Assembly (NCBI RefSeq): GCF_003315485.1
Contig: NZ_QNSE01000003.1
Span: 186,001 to 250,000 of the forward strand
DNA length: 64,000 nucleotides
Source: Marinomonas rhizomae
GTDB taxonomy: Bacteria; Pseudomonadota; Gammaproteobacteria; Pseudomonadales; Marinomonadaceae
Direction of reading: 5' to 3'
The translations under genes were made by a program, and so were the position numbers. The stretch's first letter is position 1; each line of letters opens with the position of its first letter. Positions 45,073-53,046 of the stretch are shown in pieces. The notes under the pieces are model-generated. The model was given only the letters and a program-made list of their open reading frames with translations. It searched no databases and was not told the origin of the DNA.

Positions 45073-45636
45073 ATGAATCTTACACATAAAACGTTACTAC
45101 TAACCGCCTGTATTTTTGGGTCGTCTGTCGTTAGCGCTTCTACTGCTGGTGTCAGCTTAACAAATGATACTGTAAAAGGTGATGTAAACTTAGATATGGG
45201 TAGTTTTGGTATAGACGCCGGAGTTACTCATGATAAAGATGAAAGTACCTCTACAGCGCATCTTGGGTTAAGTGTACAAGATTCAGATACCAGCGGACCT
45301 TTACAAGTTGGCATAGGTGCTCGACTATATGCTATCGATGCTAACCTTGATGAAGAAGATGACCTATCTATTGCATTAGCGCTAGGTGGTTGGTACCGAT
45401 ACACTGTCCCTCAAGCAAATCGCGTCAGTATTTACGGCTCTGTGTATTATTCACCTGAGGTATTGTCATTCACTAATCTTGACCATATGTATACTTATGA
45501 GTTCCGTGCTGAATATATGACAATGCGTAACGCTAGAGCTTACATTAGATATGGTAAGACCATCACTGTATATGATGATGGCTTCCGCAAGGAAAGTAAT
45601 GAGGGATTCTCTATTGGTGCTACTGTAGATTTTTAG
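45073..45636 (+). CDS. YfaZ-family outer-membrane protein
   Basis: 187 residues with a signal peptide (KTLLLTACIFGSSVVSAS, cleavage after ~23). The rest shows alternating hydrophobic/polar strands and ends in Phe (IGATVDF), as is usual for beta-barrel outer-membrane proteins. The pattern (STAHLGLSVQDSD, LGGWYRYTV, AYIRYGKTITVYDDGF) fits the small YfaZ-type barrels. Function unknown. It sits between ttcA and a strong bidirectional terminator, on the plus strand. Confidence 0.82.
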   Translation: MNLTHKTLLLTACIFGSSVVSASTAGVSLTNDTVKGDVNLDMGSFGIDAGVTHDKDESTSTAHLGLSVQDSDTSGPLQVGIGARLYAIDANLDEEDDLSIALALGGWYRYTVPQANRVSIYGSVYYSPEVLSFTNLDHMYTYEFRAEYMTMRNARAYIRYGKTITVYDDGFRKESNEGFSIGATVDF

Positions 45637-45654
45637 TTCAAATAGTGTGCATTA

Positions 45655-45694
45655 TAAATAAAAAAGGTGGCTTAAAAGCCACCTTTTTTATTTA
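45655..45694. terminator. bidirectional terminator between yfaZ-like gene and apt
   Basis: An 18-bp perfect stem (45655-45672 with 45677-45694) with a 4-base loop; the core is AGGTGGCT/AGCCACCT. The base is A/T-rich, so it has U-runs in both directions and serves both converging genes. Confidence 0.93.
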
Positions 45695-45707
45695 TATATA
45701 GCGTATT

Positions 45708-46250
45708 TTATTCGCCGTCATAAGCGCATAAGCTGAATACGGGAGTCTCATTGTCTCTCAATTTTTGGCTACCACCTAAATCAGGCAAATCAATAATGGC
45801 AGCGACTTCTTTGATATTTGCACCTTGGCTAGTTAATAACTTAATAGCTGCAAATAAAGTACCACCAGTAGCGATCAAGTCATCAAATAAAAGTACTTCA
45901 TCACCTGTCTTTACTGCCCCTTCTTGAATCTCTAGCTCGGCTTCCCCATATTCTAAAGCGTATTTCTGCGAAATCGTTTTGCCTGGAAGCTTTCCTTTTT
46001 TACGCACCAAAATAAGTGGCTTTTGTAATTCATAAGCCAATACTGCAGCGATCAAAAAACCACGGGCATCAATGCAAGCTATATGAGTAATATCTGTTGC
46101 TATGTAACGATGCACATAAGCATCCACGACCATTCTCATGCCTTTGGGATCACTGAAGATCGGAGTGATATCTCTAAAGCTGATGCCTTGTTTTGGCCAG
46201 TCTTCGATTGTCTGAATTAGTGATTTAACGTAAAAATCATCGTAAAGCAT
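45708..46250 (-). CDS. apt: adenine phosphoribosyltransferase
   Basis: 180 residues. The PRPP-binding loop is VLLFDDLIATGGT (~123-135), preceded by the hood segment KLPGKTISQKYALEYG. It salvages adenine by joining it to PRPP to make AMP. It is cytoplasmic and dimeric in relatives. It lies 24 bases after the Anr gene on the same strand, and may be read from the regulator's promoter. Length is normal and the motif set is intact. Confidence 0.95.
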   Translation of the reverse strand: MLYDDFYVKSLIQTIEDWPKQGISFRDITPIFSDPKGMRMVVDAYVHRYIATDITHIACIDARGFLIAAVLAYELQKPLILVRKKGKLPGKTISQKYALEYGEAELEIQEGAVKTGDEVLLFDDLIATGGTLFAAIKLLTSQGANIKEVAAIIDLPDLGGSQKLRDNETPVFSLCAYDGE

Positions 46251-46274
46251 TCCGGTAGAGCCTCGTCTTATTAA

Positions 46275-47036
46275 TCAAATGCGGGCGATTTTACCACAAT
46301 CACTAGCAACCCCAACGAGTTTTTGCATTTCATGGAAATCAACTATCTCTATTTCTTTGCCATCAACGTGTATCAGCTCATTTTTTTGAAAGCGAGTAAT
46401 AACACGACTAACAGTTTCCACAGCCAAGCCTAGGTAATTGCCAATTTCGCCACGTGACATGGATAGACGAAAAGAACTTGCTGAGTATCCACGCTTCTTA
46501 AATCGATTAGAGAGATTCAACAGGAAAGAAGCCACTTTTTCATCTGCATTTTTTTTACCTAACAAAACCATCATCTGTTGATCGTCAGATATTTTCCGAC
46601 TCATGACTTTAAACAGCTGATGCTTGAGTGACGGAATTTGTGAAGACAGCTCCTCGAGATGACTAAATGGGATCTCACATACTGTGGTTGTCTCTAGTGC
46701 TTTTGCGGAGACAGGATAAACGTTGGAATCAATACCACTCAAACCGACTAATTCACTAGGACAATAAAAGCCTGTAATTTGCTCCTCACCAACAGAAGTA
46801 ATGTTAAAGGTTTTTAGCGTGCCAGAACGAACAGCATAGACAGAGTCAAACGCCTCTCCTTGTCGGAACAAAAACTCGCCTTTTTTAAGGGGTTTTTTTC
46901 GCTCAATAATTTGATCTAATCTATTAATGTCTTCGTCCGCCAACGCAATTGGCAGGCAAAGAGCACTTAAGCTGCAATTTTGACATTGCGAGGTGAGTGT
47001 ACTGTTGAACCGTGACTGTGTGTGTGTCATTGACAT
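46275..47036 (-). CDS. anr: FNR/Anr-type oxygen-sensing transcription regulator
   Basis: 253 residues. The four cysteine ligands for an oxygen-labile [4Fe-4S] cluster are Cys18, Cys21, Cys27 (CQNCSLSALC) and Cys120 (TTVCEIPF), the FNR spacing. A CRP-fold sensor domain (~30-150) precedes a helix-turn-helix with the recognition segment AVETVSR, which matches the FNR helix (VETISR) that reads TTGAT half-sites. It activates anaerobic genes. GGGAG precedes ATG 47036. hemN, a typical target, lies directly upstream and reads toward it, with a candidate FNR box in its promoter. Confidence 0.93.
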   Translation of the reverse strand: MSMTHTQSRFNSTLTSQCQNCSLSALCLPIALADEDINRLDQIIERKKPLKKGEFLFRQGEAFDSVYAVRSGTLKTFNITSVGEEQITGFYCPSELVGLSGIDSNVYPVSAKALETTTVCEIPFSHLEELSSQIPSLKHQLFKVMSRKISDDQQMMVLLGKKNADEKVASFLLNLSNRFKKRGYSASSFRLSMSRGEIGNYLGLAVETVSRVITRFQKNELIHVDGKEIEIVDFHEMQKLVGVASDCGKIARI

Positions 47037-47057
47037 GTTTATCTCCCTGATCTCGAT

Positions 47058-48428
47058 CTATATAACTTTTGAGTATTTTATGGCGCCATTGAGATATTTA
47101 TCAAAAACCATGCAAATACAACGAATTAATAATCTACCACGCTCTGTAACCTTGATAGTGGTCTGCATTCCACTAGGGTTAATATCCAGCATCCCATCTT
47201 CTAGCATCGGGTTAAGATTTTCCATTTCTGCACCAAAATACTCAAAAAAATGAATATTATACTTCTGCTCAATAACGGCGGTGTTTAGCTCAAACTGAGA
47301 GATTAGCGTCATGATGACTTGATGTCTAATCCTATCATCCAAATCGCTAATATAACCCTTAGCAATAGCTAATTGCCCTTTCTCAATACTACTCCTATAA
47401 ATTGATAAGTCAGTATGGTTTTGAATATAAACGCCATTTAAATCGCTAATAGCGGAAACCCCAAAGGCCACTAAATCTGAACCTGCATGAGTCGTGTAGC
47501 CTTGAAAATTACGTTGTAGTTGGCCTTGTCGTTGAGCGATAGCTAAGCTATCAGATGGTTTGGCAAAATGATCCATGCCAATATAATCATAACCAGCCGA
47601 GATTAAAAACTCGATGCTCATTTTTAACAAATCCAATTTCATGTTCGATATAGGTAAACTGTCCTCTGGAATTCGTCTTTGAGCCCTAAATCGATCGGGT
47701 AAATGGGCATAATTAAAAAGTGAAATTCGTTCGGGGGACAATTCAACTACTTGAGCTAGCGTCTTTTTAAAACCATCAATAGATTGATAAGGTAAGCCAT
47801 AAATTAGATCAAAATTAATTGATTTGATGCCTAACTCCCGAGAGTCTTTAACAAGATCAGACACCATTTCAAAGGGCTGCACTCGATGAATCGCTTCTTG
47901 AACCTTTAGATCGAAGTCCTGTACACCGATACTGATGCGATTTATTCCTTTTTCAGTCAGCAGTTTCAATTTTGATTGGCTAATTTCTCGAGGATCAATT
48001 TCAATACTGTAATCTTGTGTGCCATCATTGATCAAATTGAAGTGCTGTTGAATACTATCAAATAGAACATCAATTAACTCTTCGGTTAAAAAAGTCGGTG
48101 TGCCGCCACCAAAATGTAGTTGCGATACTTCTCTTGTATGATCAAGCATCAGGCTACGTAGCCTCATTTCTTCACCAAGCAGCTCAACGTACTCGGCACC
48201 TTTCTCATATTGCTTGGTAACAATTTTATTACAAGCACAGTAATAGCAAAGGTGTGCGCAAAATGGAATGTGAAAATACAAGCTAAGAGGCGCCTCTGAA
48301 GGCATTAGCATCTTATCAATCAGCGCGATTTTACTAATGCTTGAGTCAAACTGCGGCGCAGTTGGGTAAGAAGTATAGCGAGGTCCAGATAGATCATACT
48401 TAGCTATAAGAGAGGAGTCCCAGATCAT
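47058..48428 (-). CDS. hemN: oxygen-independent coproporphyrinogen III oxidase HemN
   Basis: 456 residues. Radical-SAM motif FHIPFCAHLCYYCACN (~53-68) carries the CxxxCxxC cluster ligands and the extra Cys typical of HemN. Other motifs: LHFGGGTPTFL (~107-117) for SAM binding and IGVQDFD. The enzyme decarboxylates coproporphyrinogen III to protoporphyrinogen IX without oxygen, so it supplies heme under anaerobic growth. It sits just upstream of the anr gene on the same strand, and a predicted FNR box lies 58-71 bases before its start. Confidence 0.95.
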   Translation of the reverse strand: MIWDSSLIAKYDLSGPRYTSYPTAPQFDSSISKIALIDKMLMPSEAPLSLYFHIPFCAHLCYYCACNKIVTKQYEKGAEYVELLGEEMRLRSLMLDHTREVSQLHFGGGTPTFLTEELIDVLFDSIQQHFNLINDGTQDYSIEIDPREISQSKLKLLTEKGINRISIGVQDFDLKVQEAIHRVQPFEMVSDLVKDSRELGIKSINFDLIYGLPYQSIDGFKKTLAQVVELSPERISLFNYAHLPDRFRAQRRIPEDSLPISNMKLDLLKMSIEFLISAGYDYIGMDHFAKPSDSLAIAQRQGQLQRNFQGYTTHAGSDLVAFGVSAISDLNGVYIQNHTDLSIYRSSIEKGQLAIAKGYISDLDDRIRHQVIMTLISQFELNTAVIEQKYNIHFFEYFGAEMENLNPMLEDGMLDINPSGMQTTIKVTERGRLLIRCICMVFDKYLNGAIKYSKVI

Positions 48429-48485
48429 GATGCGTTCCTATTAAATTTTCTAATAGGAGTTTAACCCTTAGTGACAAGCTATTTG

Positions 48486-48499
48486 CTGACCCAGATCAA
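48486..48499 (-). promoter_or_regulatory. predicted FNR/Anr box upstream of hemN
   Basis: On the minus strand the sequence reads TTGATCTGGGTCAG, a full left half-site (TTGAT), 4-base spacer, and a right half GTCAG that matches the FNR right half (ATCAA) at the three central bases. It lies 58-71 bases before the hemN start codon, a normal activator position. Confidence 0.6.
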
Positions 48500-48612
48500 G
48501 AGTTACAGTAGTGTAAATGAAAGCTTTCACTGTTTTCGCAACAATAATGTTGCTAACAAGGTTCTAACCATCCTTTTAATCTGATTTAATATGTTTTTTT
48601 GACTAGTGTAAT

Positions 48613-49200
48613 ATGATTCTTCCTCCAATATATCTCGCTCATGGTGCTGGCGCTGGCCATAGCAATCACTTTTTAAAGCTACTTTGTGATGCTCTATCTG
48701 CACAAAATCAACAACCAGTTGTTCCTGTAACCTTTTCCTATATGAAAGAGCAAGAGTGCTCAGGAAGAAAAAGGCCACCGCCTAGGTTCACAACCCTTAT
48801 TCCTGAATACAGCAATTATGTTGAAAACGAGGCGGTCTGTATTGTTGCAGGGAAATCTATGGGAGGAAGAGTTGCAACGCAACTATCACACCTTCCTATG
48901 GTGAAAGCGGTTGTCTGTTTTGGTTTTCCTTTCTATCCGGTAGGAAAACCCGAGAAACACAGGCTGTCTTTTCTTTCTGAGCTAAAGTCACCTTGCCTTA
49001 TTATTCAGGGCACCAGAGATCAGCTTGGCTCCTATGAGTGGGTAAATCAGCAATCATTGCCTGCTAATGTAGAGATTATCTGGGTAGAAGGTGCAGACCA
49101 TGATTTTAAAACTTTAAAGAAATACAATAAAAGCCTAGAAAACACAGTATTAGAACTGGCTATTCACACAAAGAACTGGCTAAAAAAGAACATCAAATAG
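48613..49200 (+). CDS. alpha/beta-hydrolase fold protein (KANL3/Tex30-like)
   Basis: 195 residues. N-terminal [11 protein letters not shown] (oxyanion region), nucleophile elbow [14 protein letters not shown] (~78, Ser in KSMGGR), and the late segments [13 protein letters not shown] (~131) with an acid and [10 protein letters not shown] (~160) with His. This gives a complete Ser-Asp-His triad. The subgroup with GxSMGGR has no agreed substrate. It is divergent from hemN, and tusA follows 11 bases downstream, on the same strand. Confidence 0.83.
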   Translation: MILPPIYLAHGAGAGHSNHFLKLLCDALSAQNQQPVVPVTFSYMKEQECSGRKRPPPRFTTLIPEYSNYVENEAVCIVAGKSMGGRVATQLSHLPMVKAVVCFGFPFYPVGKPEKHRLSFLSELKSPCLIIQGTRDQLGSYEWVNQQSLPANVEIIWVEGADHDFKTLKKYNKSLENTVLELAIHTKNWLKKNIK

Positions 49201-49211
49201 AGAGATTTATT

Positions 49212-49445
49212 ATGGAATACCAAGCACTGCTTGATGCTACAAATTTGCTTTGTCCCGAACCCGTTATGATGCTTCATGTAGAAATGCGAAAGTTAGCTGC
49301 CAAAGAAGTACTAAAGGTTATCGCAACCGATCCATCAACAACGAGAGACATTCCAAAGTTCTGCCAATTTCTTAGTCATAATCTCATAAAGCAAGAGCAG
49401 AACGGTGATACTTATTACTATTGGATCGAGAAGAAAGAAGGTTAG
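49212..49445 (+). CDS. tusA: TusA-family sulfur carrier protein
   Basis: 77 residues. The typical CPxP motif is in [11 protein letters not shown] (Cys near 14), which carries a persulfide. TusA relays sulfur from IscS for tRNA 2-thiolation (mnm5s2U) and other sulfur trafficking. The fold fits the family's two-layer alpha/beta. It follows the hydrolase gene by 11 bases and ends at a clear terminator. The ttcA gene of the same broad sulfur-modification theme lies ~5 kb upstream, but TtcA uses a different relay. Confidence 0.93.
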   Translation: MEYQALLDATNLLCPEPVMMLHVEMRKLAAKEVLKVIATDPSTTRDIPKFCQFLSHNLIKQEQNGDTYYYWIEKKEG

Positions 49446-49447
49446 AC

Positions 49448-49490
49448 CGAAAAGAAGCCCACATTATTTTATGATCTGGGCTTCTTTTCG
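49448..49490. terminator. terminator after tusA
   Basis: CGAAAAGAAGCCCA (49448-49461) pairs perfectly with TGGGCTTCTTTTCG (49477-49490), a 14-bp stem with a 15-base loop, just 3 bases after the tusA stop codon. It may also stop the convergent CBS gene. Confidence 0.85.
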
Positions 49491-49517
49491 ACATGAATGA
49501 ATTAAGTTTACGGTAAC

Positions 49518-50111
49518 TTACGCCACTTTTAGTTTGCTAGATTGACCTTTTTGACCAAGTACTGCGTTTTGATAAGTATTGGCGAAACAAGAAAAGGCAA
49601 CATCAATATCTAATCTAAGTTGGCGAGCAACATCATTAGATGAGACCAGACCACGAATTGCCTTGGTATCTTCATCAATAACAAGCAAGTGTTGTAGCTT
49701 ATTACTGCGCTGACTAAACAAAAGAGACTCAATGTCTGAATTTTTAAGAGAGGTATAAGAGAGGGCGAGTAATGTTTCTTTCGCTCTCATTAAGTCTGCC
49801 ACCATCAACTCAGAGCGCTGAAAACCATTAGCGACTTGTTTAATGAATACATCTTCAGACAAATCTTCGAGACTAATAACGCCAATAAATCGATTATCAG
49901 CATCTACAACGATTTTCATACGCACATGCTCTTTTTTCATCAACTGAACTAACTCATCTGCGCGAGTATTAGATTCAATAACTCTGGGCCCAGCGGTTTG
50001 AAAATCTGTGAAAACAGACAGGGCAGGAGAGTATAGATTGATGTTTTCGATAGTTTCGGGCCAAGTTAAATCAGTAACGCTTTTTGTAGAAACATAAGTT
50101 AATGTTTTCAT
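49518..50111 (-). CDS. tandem CBS-domain protein
   Basis: 197 residues. Two CBS domains (~50-110 and ~115-175) of the Bateman type: RIKIVVDADNRFIGVISLED-like strand, then HLLVIDEDTKAIRGLVSSND. Such pairs bind adenine nucleotides and pass on energy or ionic state. There is no attached enzymatic or membrane domain, so it is a stand-alone sensor whose partner is unknown. Start ATG 50111 has a suitable purine stretch (GGGG) upstream. Confidence 0.87.
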   Translation of the reverse strand: MKTLTYVSTKSVTDLTWPETIENINLYSPALSVFTDFQTAGPRVIESNTRADELVQLMKKEHVRMKIVVDADNRFIGVISLEDLSEDVFIKQVANGFQRSELMVADLMRAKETLLALSYTSLKNSDIESLLFSQRSNKLQHLLVIDEDTKAIRGLVSSNDVARQLRLDIDVAFSCFANTYQNAVLGQKGQSSKLKVA

Positions 50112-50153
50112 GATAAATCCCCAGTAAAAAATAATAGATAGATTGTGGGTGGG

Positions 50154-50459
50154 CTATATCAATGAAAAAGGAGGGGCTCTTGGGTTGATGTTACCACTAT
50201 TTTTTGTAACAGCAGATAAGTGGTAATGTAAAAAAGGCGCAGGAGCTAAGGTAGAAGCTTTAGTTCGGAACTGAGTAAATATCACACAACCGTTATCTGA
50301 TCCATTGCCTTGATCTGGGACAACGACTTCATCACACCTTTGTTCTACAGTAGGTTCTAGCCAGCGAAATTGACTTACTTCTTGAGCATTAGCACGTTGT
50401 GATATTGTCAATATAGACGATATCACAACGGCAATGATCATTAGTAATTGAATTTTCAT
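50154..50459 (-). CDS. small exported hypothetical protein
   Basis: 101 residues. The N-terminus LLMIIAVVISSILTISQRANAQ is a signal peptide with an A-N-A-Q cleavage site near residue 25. The mature part has two cysteines (EQRCDEVV and DNGCVIF), a possible disulfide, and no known domain. AGGT is present a few bases before ATG 50459. It stands alone between the CBS gene and a terminator-bearing gap. Function unknown; a real gene is likely because of the clean signal peptide and ribosome site. Confidence 0.6.
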   Translation of the reverse strand: MKIQLLMIIAVVISSILTISQRANAQEVSQFRWLEPTVEQRCDEVVVPDQGNGSDNGCVIFTQFRTKASTLAPAPFLHYHLSAVTKNSGNINPRAPPFSLI

Positions 50460-50635
50460 GGCAACACCTAGTCCTTGATTTGTTTAATAAATATAGGCCT
50501 GCTAATCAGTAAAGCACAGCTTTTTTTGCAAAATGCCGCATTTTTTCACGATCACTCACTTTGCCTAGTAATTGTGATGTAAATAAGAGTGATTAATCGG
50601 CTAACAGAGAGCTGATTCGAATACACGGTGTATAA

Positions 50636-50668
50636 AAAAGAGCATTGCTATATAAGCAATGCTCTTTT
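50636..50668. terminator. terminator after the MaoC gene
   Basis: AAAAGAGCATTGCT (50636-50649) pairs perfectly with AGCAATGCTCTTTT (50655-50668), a 14-bp stem with a 5-base loop. Both flanks are A/T-rich. It ends the minus-strand gene starting at 51111. The remaining ~175 bases to the 50459 gene show nothing else I can name. Confidence 0.9.
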
Positions 50669-50694
50669 GAAGGTTAATTATTTTATAGAGCAAC

Positions 50695-51111
50695 TTATGC
50701 CGGCAGCATAATTGTAGCTTCGCCAGTCACAACCACCTTACCATCACATTCGCATACTGTTTTTAGTGTCGCACGTCGGCGGCGTTCGTTGATATCAGTA
50801 ACCGTTACCGTGGTAACCACCTCTTGACCAACAAAAACGGGGGAACGAAACTTTAACGTTTGCTCTAAATAAATACAGCCAGGTCCTGGTAACTTAGTCC
50901 CGATTGCCGCAGAAATAAAGCCTGCTGTCAGCATGCCGTGAGCAATTGGCTTACCGAAAGCTGTTGTTGCTGCATAATCTGCATCCAAATGAACCGGGTT
51001 TGTATCGCCTGTTACTTCGGCAAAAGCTCGCACATCTGCTTGAGCGACCACTTTACGATATTCAACACTTTGATCAATTGAAAGTTGCTCTAATGTATAA
51101 CCAGTCGTCAT
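50695..51111 (-). CDS. phaJ: MaoC-family (R)-specific enoyl-CoA hydratase
   Basis: 138 residues from ATG 51111, with AAGGA seven bases upstream (the TTG at 51117 has a poor site). Hydratase 2 motif: FAEVTGDTNPVHLD (~29-42) with the catalytic Asp and His, then AHGMLTAGFISAAIG. It is a hot-dog fold that hydrates trans-2-enoyl-CoA to (R)-3-hydroxyacyl-CoA, usually to feed PHA synthesis. No PHA synthase gene is in the window, so the physiological link is unproven. Divergent from the HAD gene at 51179. Confidence 0.87.
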   Translation of the reverse strand: MTTGYTLEQLSIDQSVEYRKVVAQADVRAFAEVTGDTNPVHLDADYAATTAFGKPIAHGMLTAGFISAAIGTKLPGPGCIYLEQTLKFRSPVFVGQEVVTTVTVTDINERRRRATLKTVCECDGKVVVTGEATIMLPA

Positions 51112-51178
51112 TACCAATCCTTATTTTGTCAATTTCAGTTATGGTACACTTTCGCCAAATTATTCTTAAGAGGTATCT

Positions 51179-51823
51179 ATGGTTAAGTTGGTAATTTTTG
51201 ATTGGGACGGTACCTTATTCGATTCGATCGATACTATATGTCACAGCATGTTACAGGCTGGCCACTTAGCAAGCGCACCAGCAAGAACAAAAGACGATAT
51301 AAAAAACATCATCGGCTTATCTCTCGATAAAGCGGTCGATACTGTTTGGCCAGAGCTCCCATTAAATAAGCAGAATATAATTATTGAGCACTATAAAGCG
51401 ATATATGTGGCGGCAGATCAAACGCCATCATTGGCCTACGCAGGAGTAATTGATGGGCTAAAAAAGCTACAATCCACCAACATTCAAATGGCAGTCGCAA
51501 CCGGAAAAAGCCGCCGAGGACTTGATAGAGCCATGACTTTAACCAATACAAGAGATTACTTCACTGTGTCTCGTTGTGCTGATGAAGCGTTATCTAAACC
51601 ACACCCTTTAATGCTAGAACAAATATTAGCTGAACTAAATATTTTGCCCGAACACGCAATCATGGTTGGTGATACTGAATACGATCTAAATATGGCCACA
51701 AATGCCGGAATAAAAAGCATAGGTGTAACTTATGGCGCGCATCAAGAAGAGCGATTAAAAGCTTGCCAACCACACGCACTAATCAACGATTTCAATCAAT
51801 TATCAAACATTCTAGGGTTATAG
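51179..51823 (+). CDS. HAD-IA hydrolase (phosphoglycolate phosphatase-like)
   Basis: 214 residues. Motif I is IFDWDGTLFDS (~6-16, Asp nucleophile), motif II is MAVATGKSRRGLDRA, motif III carries the Lys in SKPHPLML, and motif IV is MVGDTEYDLNMA. The cap is small. This group sits in front of sppA in many gammaproteobacteria. The substrate is not known; phosphoglycolate or another small phosphate is likely. Ribosome site AGAGGT lies at 51169-51174. sppA starts three bases after the stop, so the two are one operon. Confidence 0.88.
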   Translation: MVKLVIFDWDGTLFDSIDTICHSMLQAGHLASAPARTKDDIKNIIGLSLDKAVDTVWPELPLNKQNIIIEHYKAIYVAADQTPSLAYAGVIDGLKKLQSTNIQMAVATGKSRRGLDRAMTLTNTRDYFTVSRCADEALSKPHPLMLEQILAELNILPEHAIMVGDTEYDLNMATNAGIKSIGVTYGAHQEERLKACQPHALINDFNQLSNILGL

Positions 51824-51826
51824 CAA

Positions 51827-52846
51827 ATGAGCTGGACAGAAGACGAAGATCGCAAACAGTCACTTAATAAAGCACCAAGCGAATACGAAAATACTGAGAA
51901 AACAACCGAAATAGAAGGCTCGGATTCAAATAAAGAAATTTGGTTGCTGTTAGAAAAAACGCTTAGTGAAAACCTTATTGAAAAGCGCCGCGCTAGACGC
52001 TGGAGAATTTTTTTCCGCTTTACCACACTTGTTATTTTCTTGGCAGTCATTGGTGGCTGGTTTGCAACATCTAACTTTCAAGACGTTAGTTTAGAAGGTG
52101 ATGTCGTTGCCATGATTCCAATGCGTGGGGTTATCGGTGCTGACAACGAAATTGAATCCTCTGAATTTGTTGGCTTGCTTGATGCTGCTTATCAAAGCTC
52201 TCGCCTCAAAGGTGTTGTCATTGAAATGAACAGTCCGGGCGGAAGCCCAGTTCATTCAGGCATCATTTATGATGCCATTCGAGCCAAAGAGCAACACTAT
52301 CCAGACATCCCAATTATTGTGGTTGTTGAAGATATGGCTGCTTCAGGTGGCTATTATATAGCGTCTGCCGCAAATGAGATCTACGCAGATAAAGCCAGCT
52401 TAGTAGGTTCTATTGGCGTTATTTCGTCTGGCTTTGATGCAAGTCACTTACTCGAAAAAATTGGTGTAGAGCGACGTACCTTCACTGCAGGACGGAACAA
52501 AGCCTTTCTTGACCCATTTGCTCCAATGACCGAAGAAGCAAAGGTAAAATGGCAAGCCGTATTGGATGAAACTCATCAGCAGTTCATCAATGCAGTTAAA
52601 GAAGGCCGTGGCGATAGACTTGAAATTACGAATGATGTGTTCTCAGGCATGGTTTTTACCGGCTCACAAGCGATTAATATAGGTCTGATTGACGGTTTAG
52701 CTAGCGTAAACGAAATATTAGACTCTCGCTTTCCCGACGCAGAGCCTGTTGTTTATGAACCAAAGCAAGATTCATGGAAAGAGCTAGCTAAAGAGTTTGG
52801 TGTGGAGATAGCTACACGAATGATAAGCACTACCAGCATCCAATAA
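51827..52846 (+). CDS. sppA: SppA-type signal peptide peptidase (S49)
   Basis: 339 residues. A cytoplasmic N-terminal tail (~60 residues) precedes one membrane helix (FRFTTLVIFLAVIGGWF, ~64-80), then a periplasmic S49 protease domain. The nucleophile Ser is in MAASGGYYIASA (~168) and the Lys base is probably in AGRNKAFLDPF (~222). It degrades signal peptides left in the inner membrane. It is shorter than E. coli SppA, as is usual for the single-repeat type. Expressed with the HAD gene just upstream and followed by a terminator. Confidence 0.9.
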   Translation: MSWTEDEDRKQSLNKAPSEYENTEKTTEIEGSDSNKEIWLLLEKTLSENLIEKRRARRWRIFFRFTTLVIFLAVIGGWFATSNFQDVSLEGDVVAMIPMRGVIGADNEIESSEFVGLLDAAYQSSRLKGVVIEMNSPGGSPVHSGIIYDAIRAKEQHYPDIPIIVVVEDMAASGGYYIASAANEIYADKASLVGSIGVISSGFDASHLLEKIGVERRTFTAGRNKAFLDPFAPMTEEAKVKWQAVLDETHQQFINAVKEGRGDRLEITNDVFSGMVFTGSQAINIGLIDGLASVNEILDSRFPDAEPVVYEPKQDSWKELAKEFGVEIATRMISTTSIQ

Positions 52847-52887
52847 ACATCAACTCGATATCATTAAAGATCAGTTTAGTACTATTA

Positions 52888-52909
52888 AGCTCCTACGGGG
52901 GCTTTTTTA
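52888..52909 (+). terminator. terminator after sppA
   Basis: AGCTCC (52888-52893), loop TACG, then GGGGCT (52898-52903) forms a 6-bp stem including one G:U pair, followed by TTTTTT. A short but standard Rho-independent terminator. The rest of the 200-base gap holds the palindrome listed next. Confidence 0.8.
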
Positions 52910-52997
52910 TTGTCTAAATATAACAAAGCAAAAAATAAAAGCAGCAAAGCTTGGCATCATATTATTTCACAAAAAAGATAATAATGATAAAATAAAT

Positions 52998-53010
52998 TCA
53001 TAATTTATGA
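52998..53010. promoter_or_regulatory. palindrome upstream of the KfrA-like gene
   Basis: TCATAATTTATGA is a perfect inverted repeat (6-base arms around one T), 36 bases before the 53047 start. KfrA proteins repress their own promoters through such palindromes, so this is a candidate operator. The area is AT-rich, so the match could be by chance. Confidence 0.35.
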
Positions 53011-53046
53011 TAATAAGATCTAAAACCATCAACAAGAGGGTGAAAC

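Noticed and set aside
48527..48778. Minus-strand frame overlapping the alpha/beta hydrolase start
   Set aside because: It is antisense to a well-supported gene and shows no family pattern.
52970..53000. Fur-box-like GATAAT repeats before the KfrA-like gene
   Set aside because: The region is simply AT-rich with irregular GATAAT spacing; the palindrome at 52998-53010 is a better explanation.
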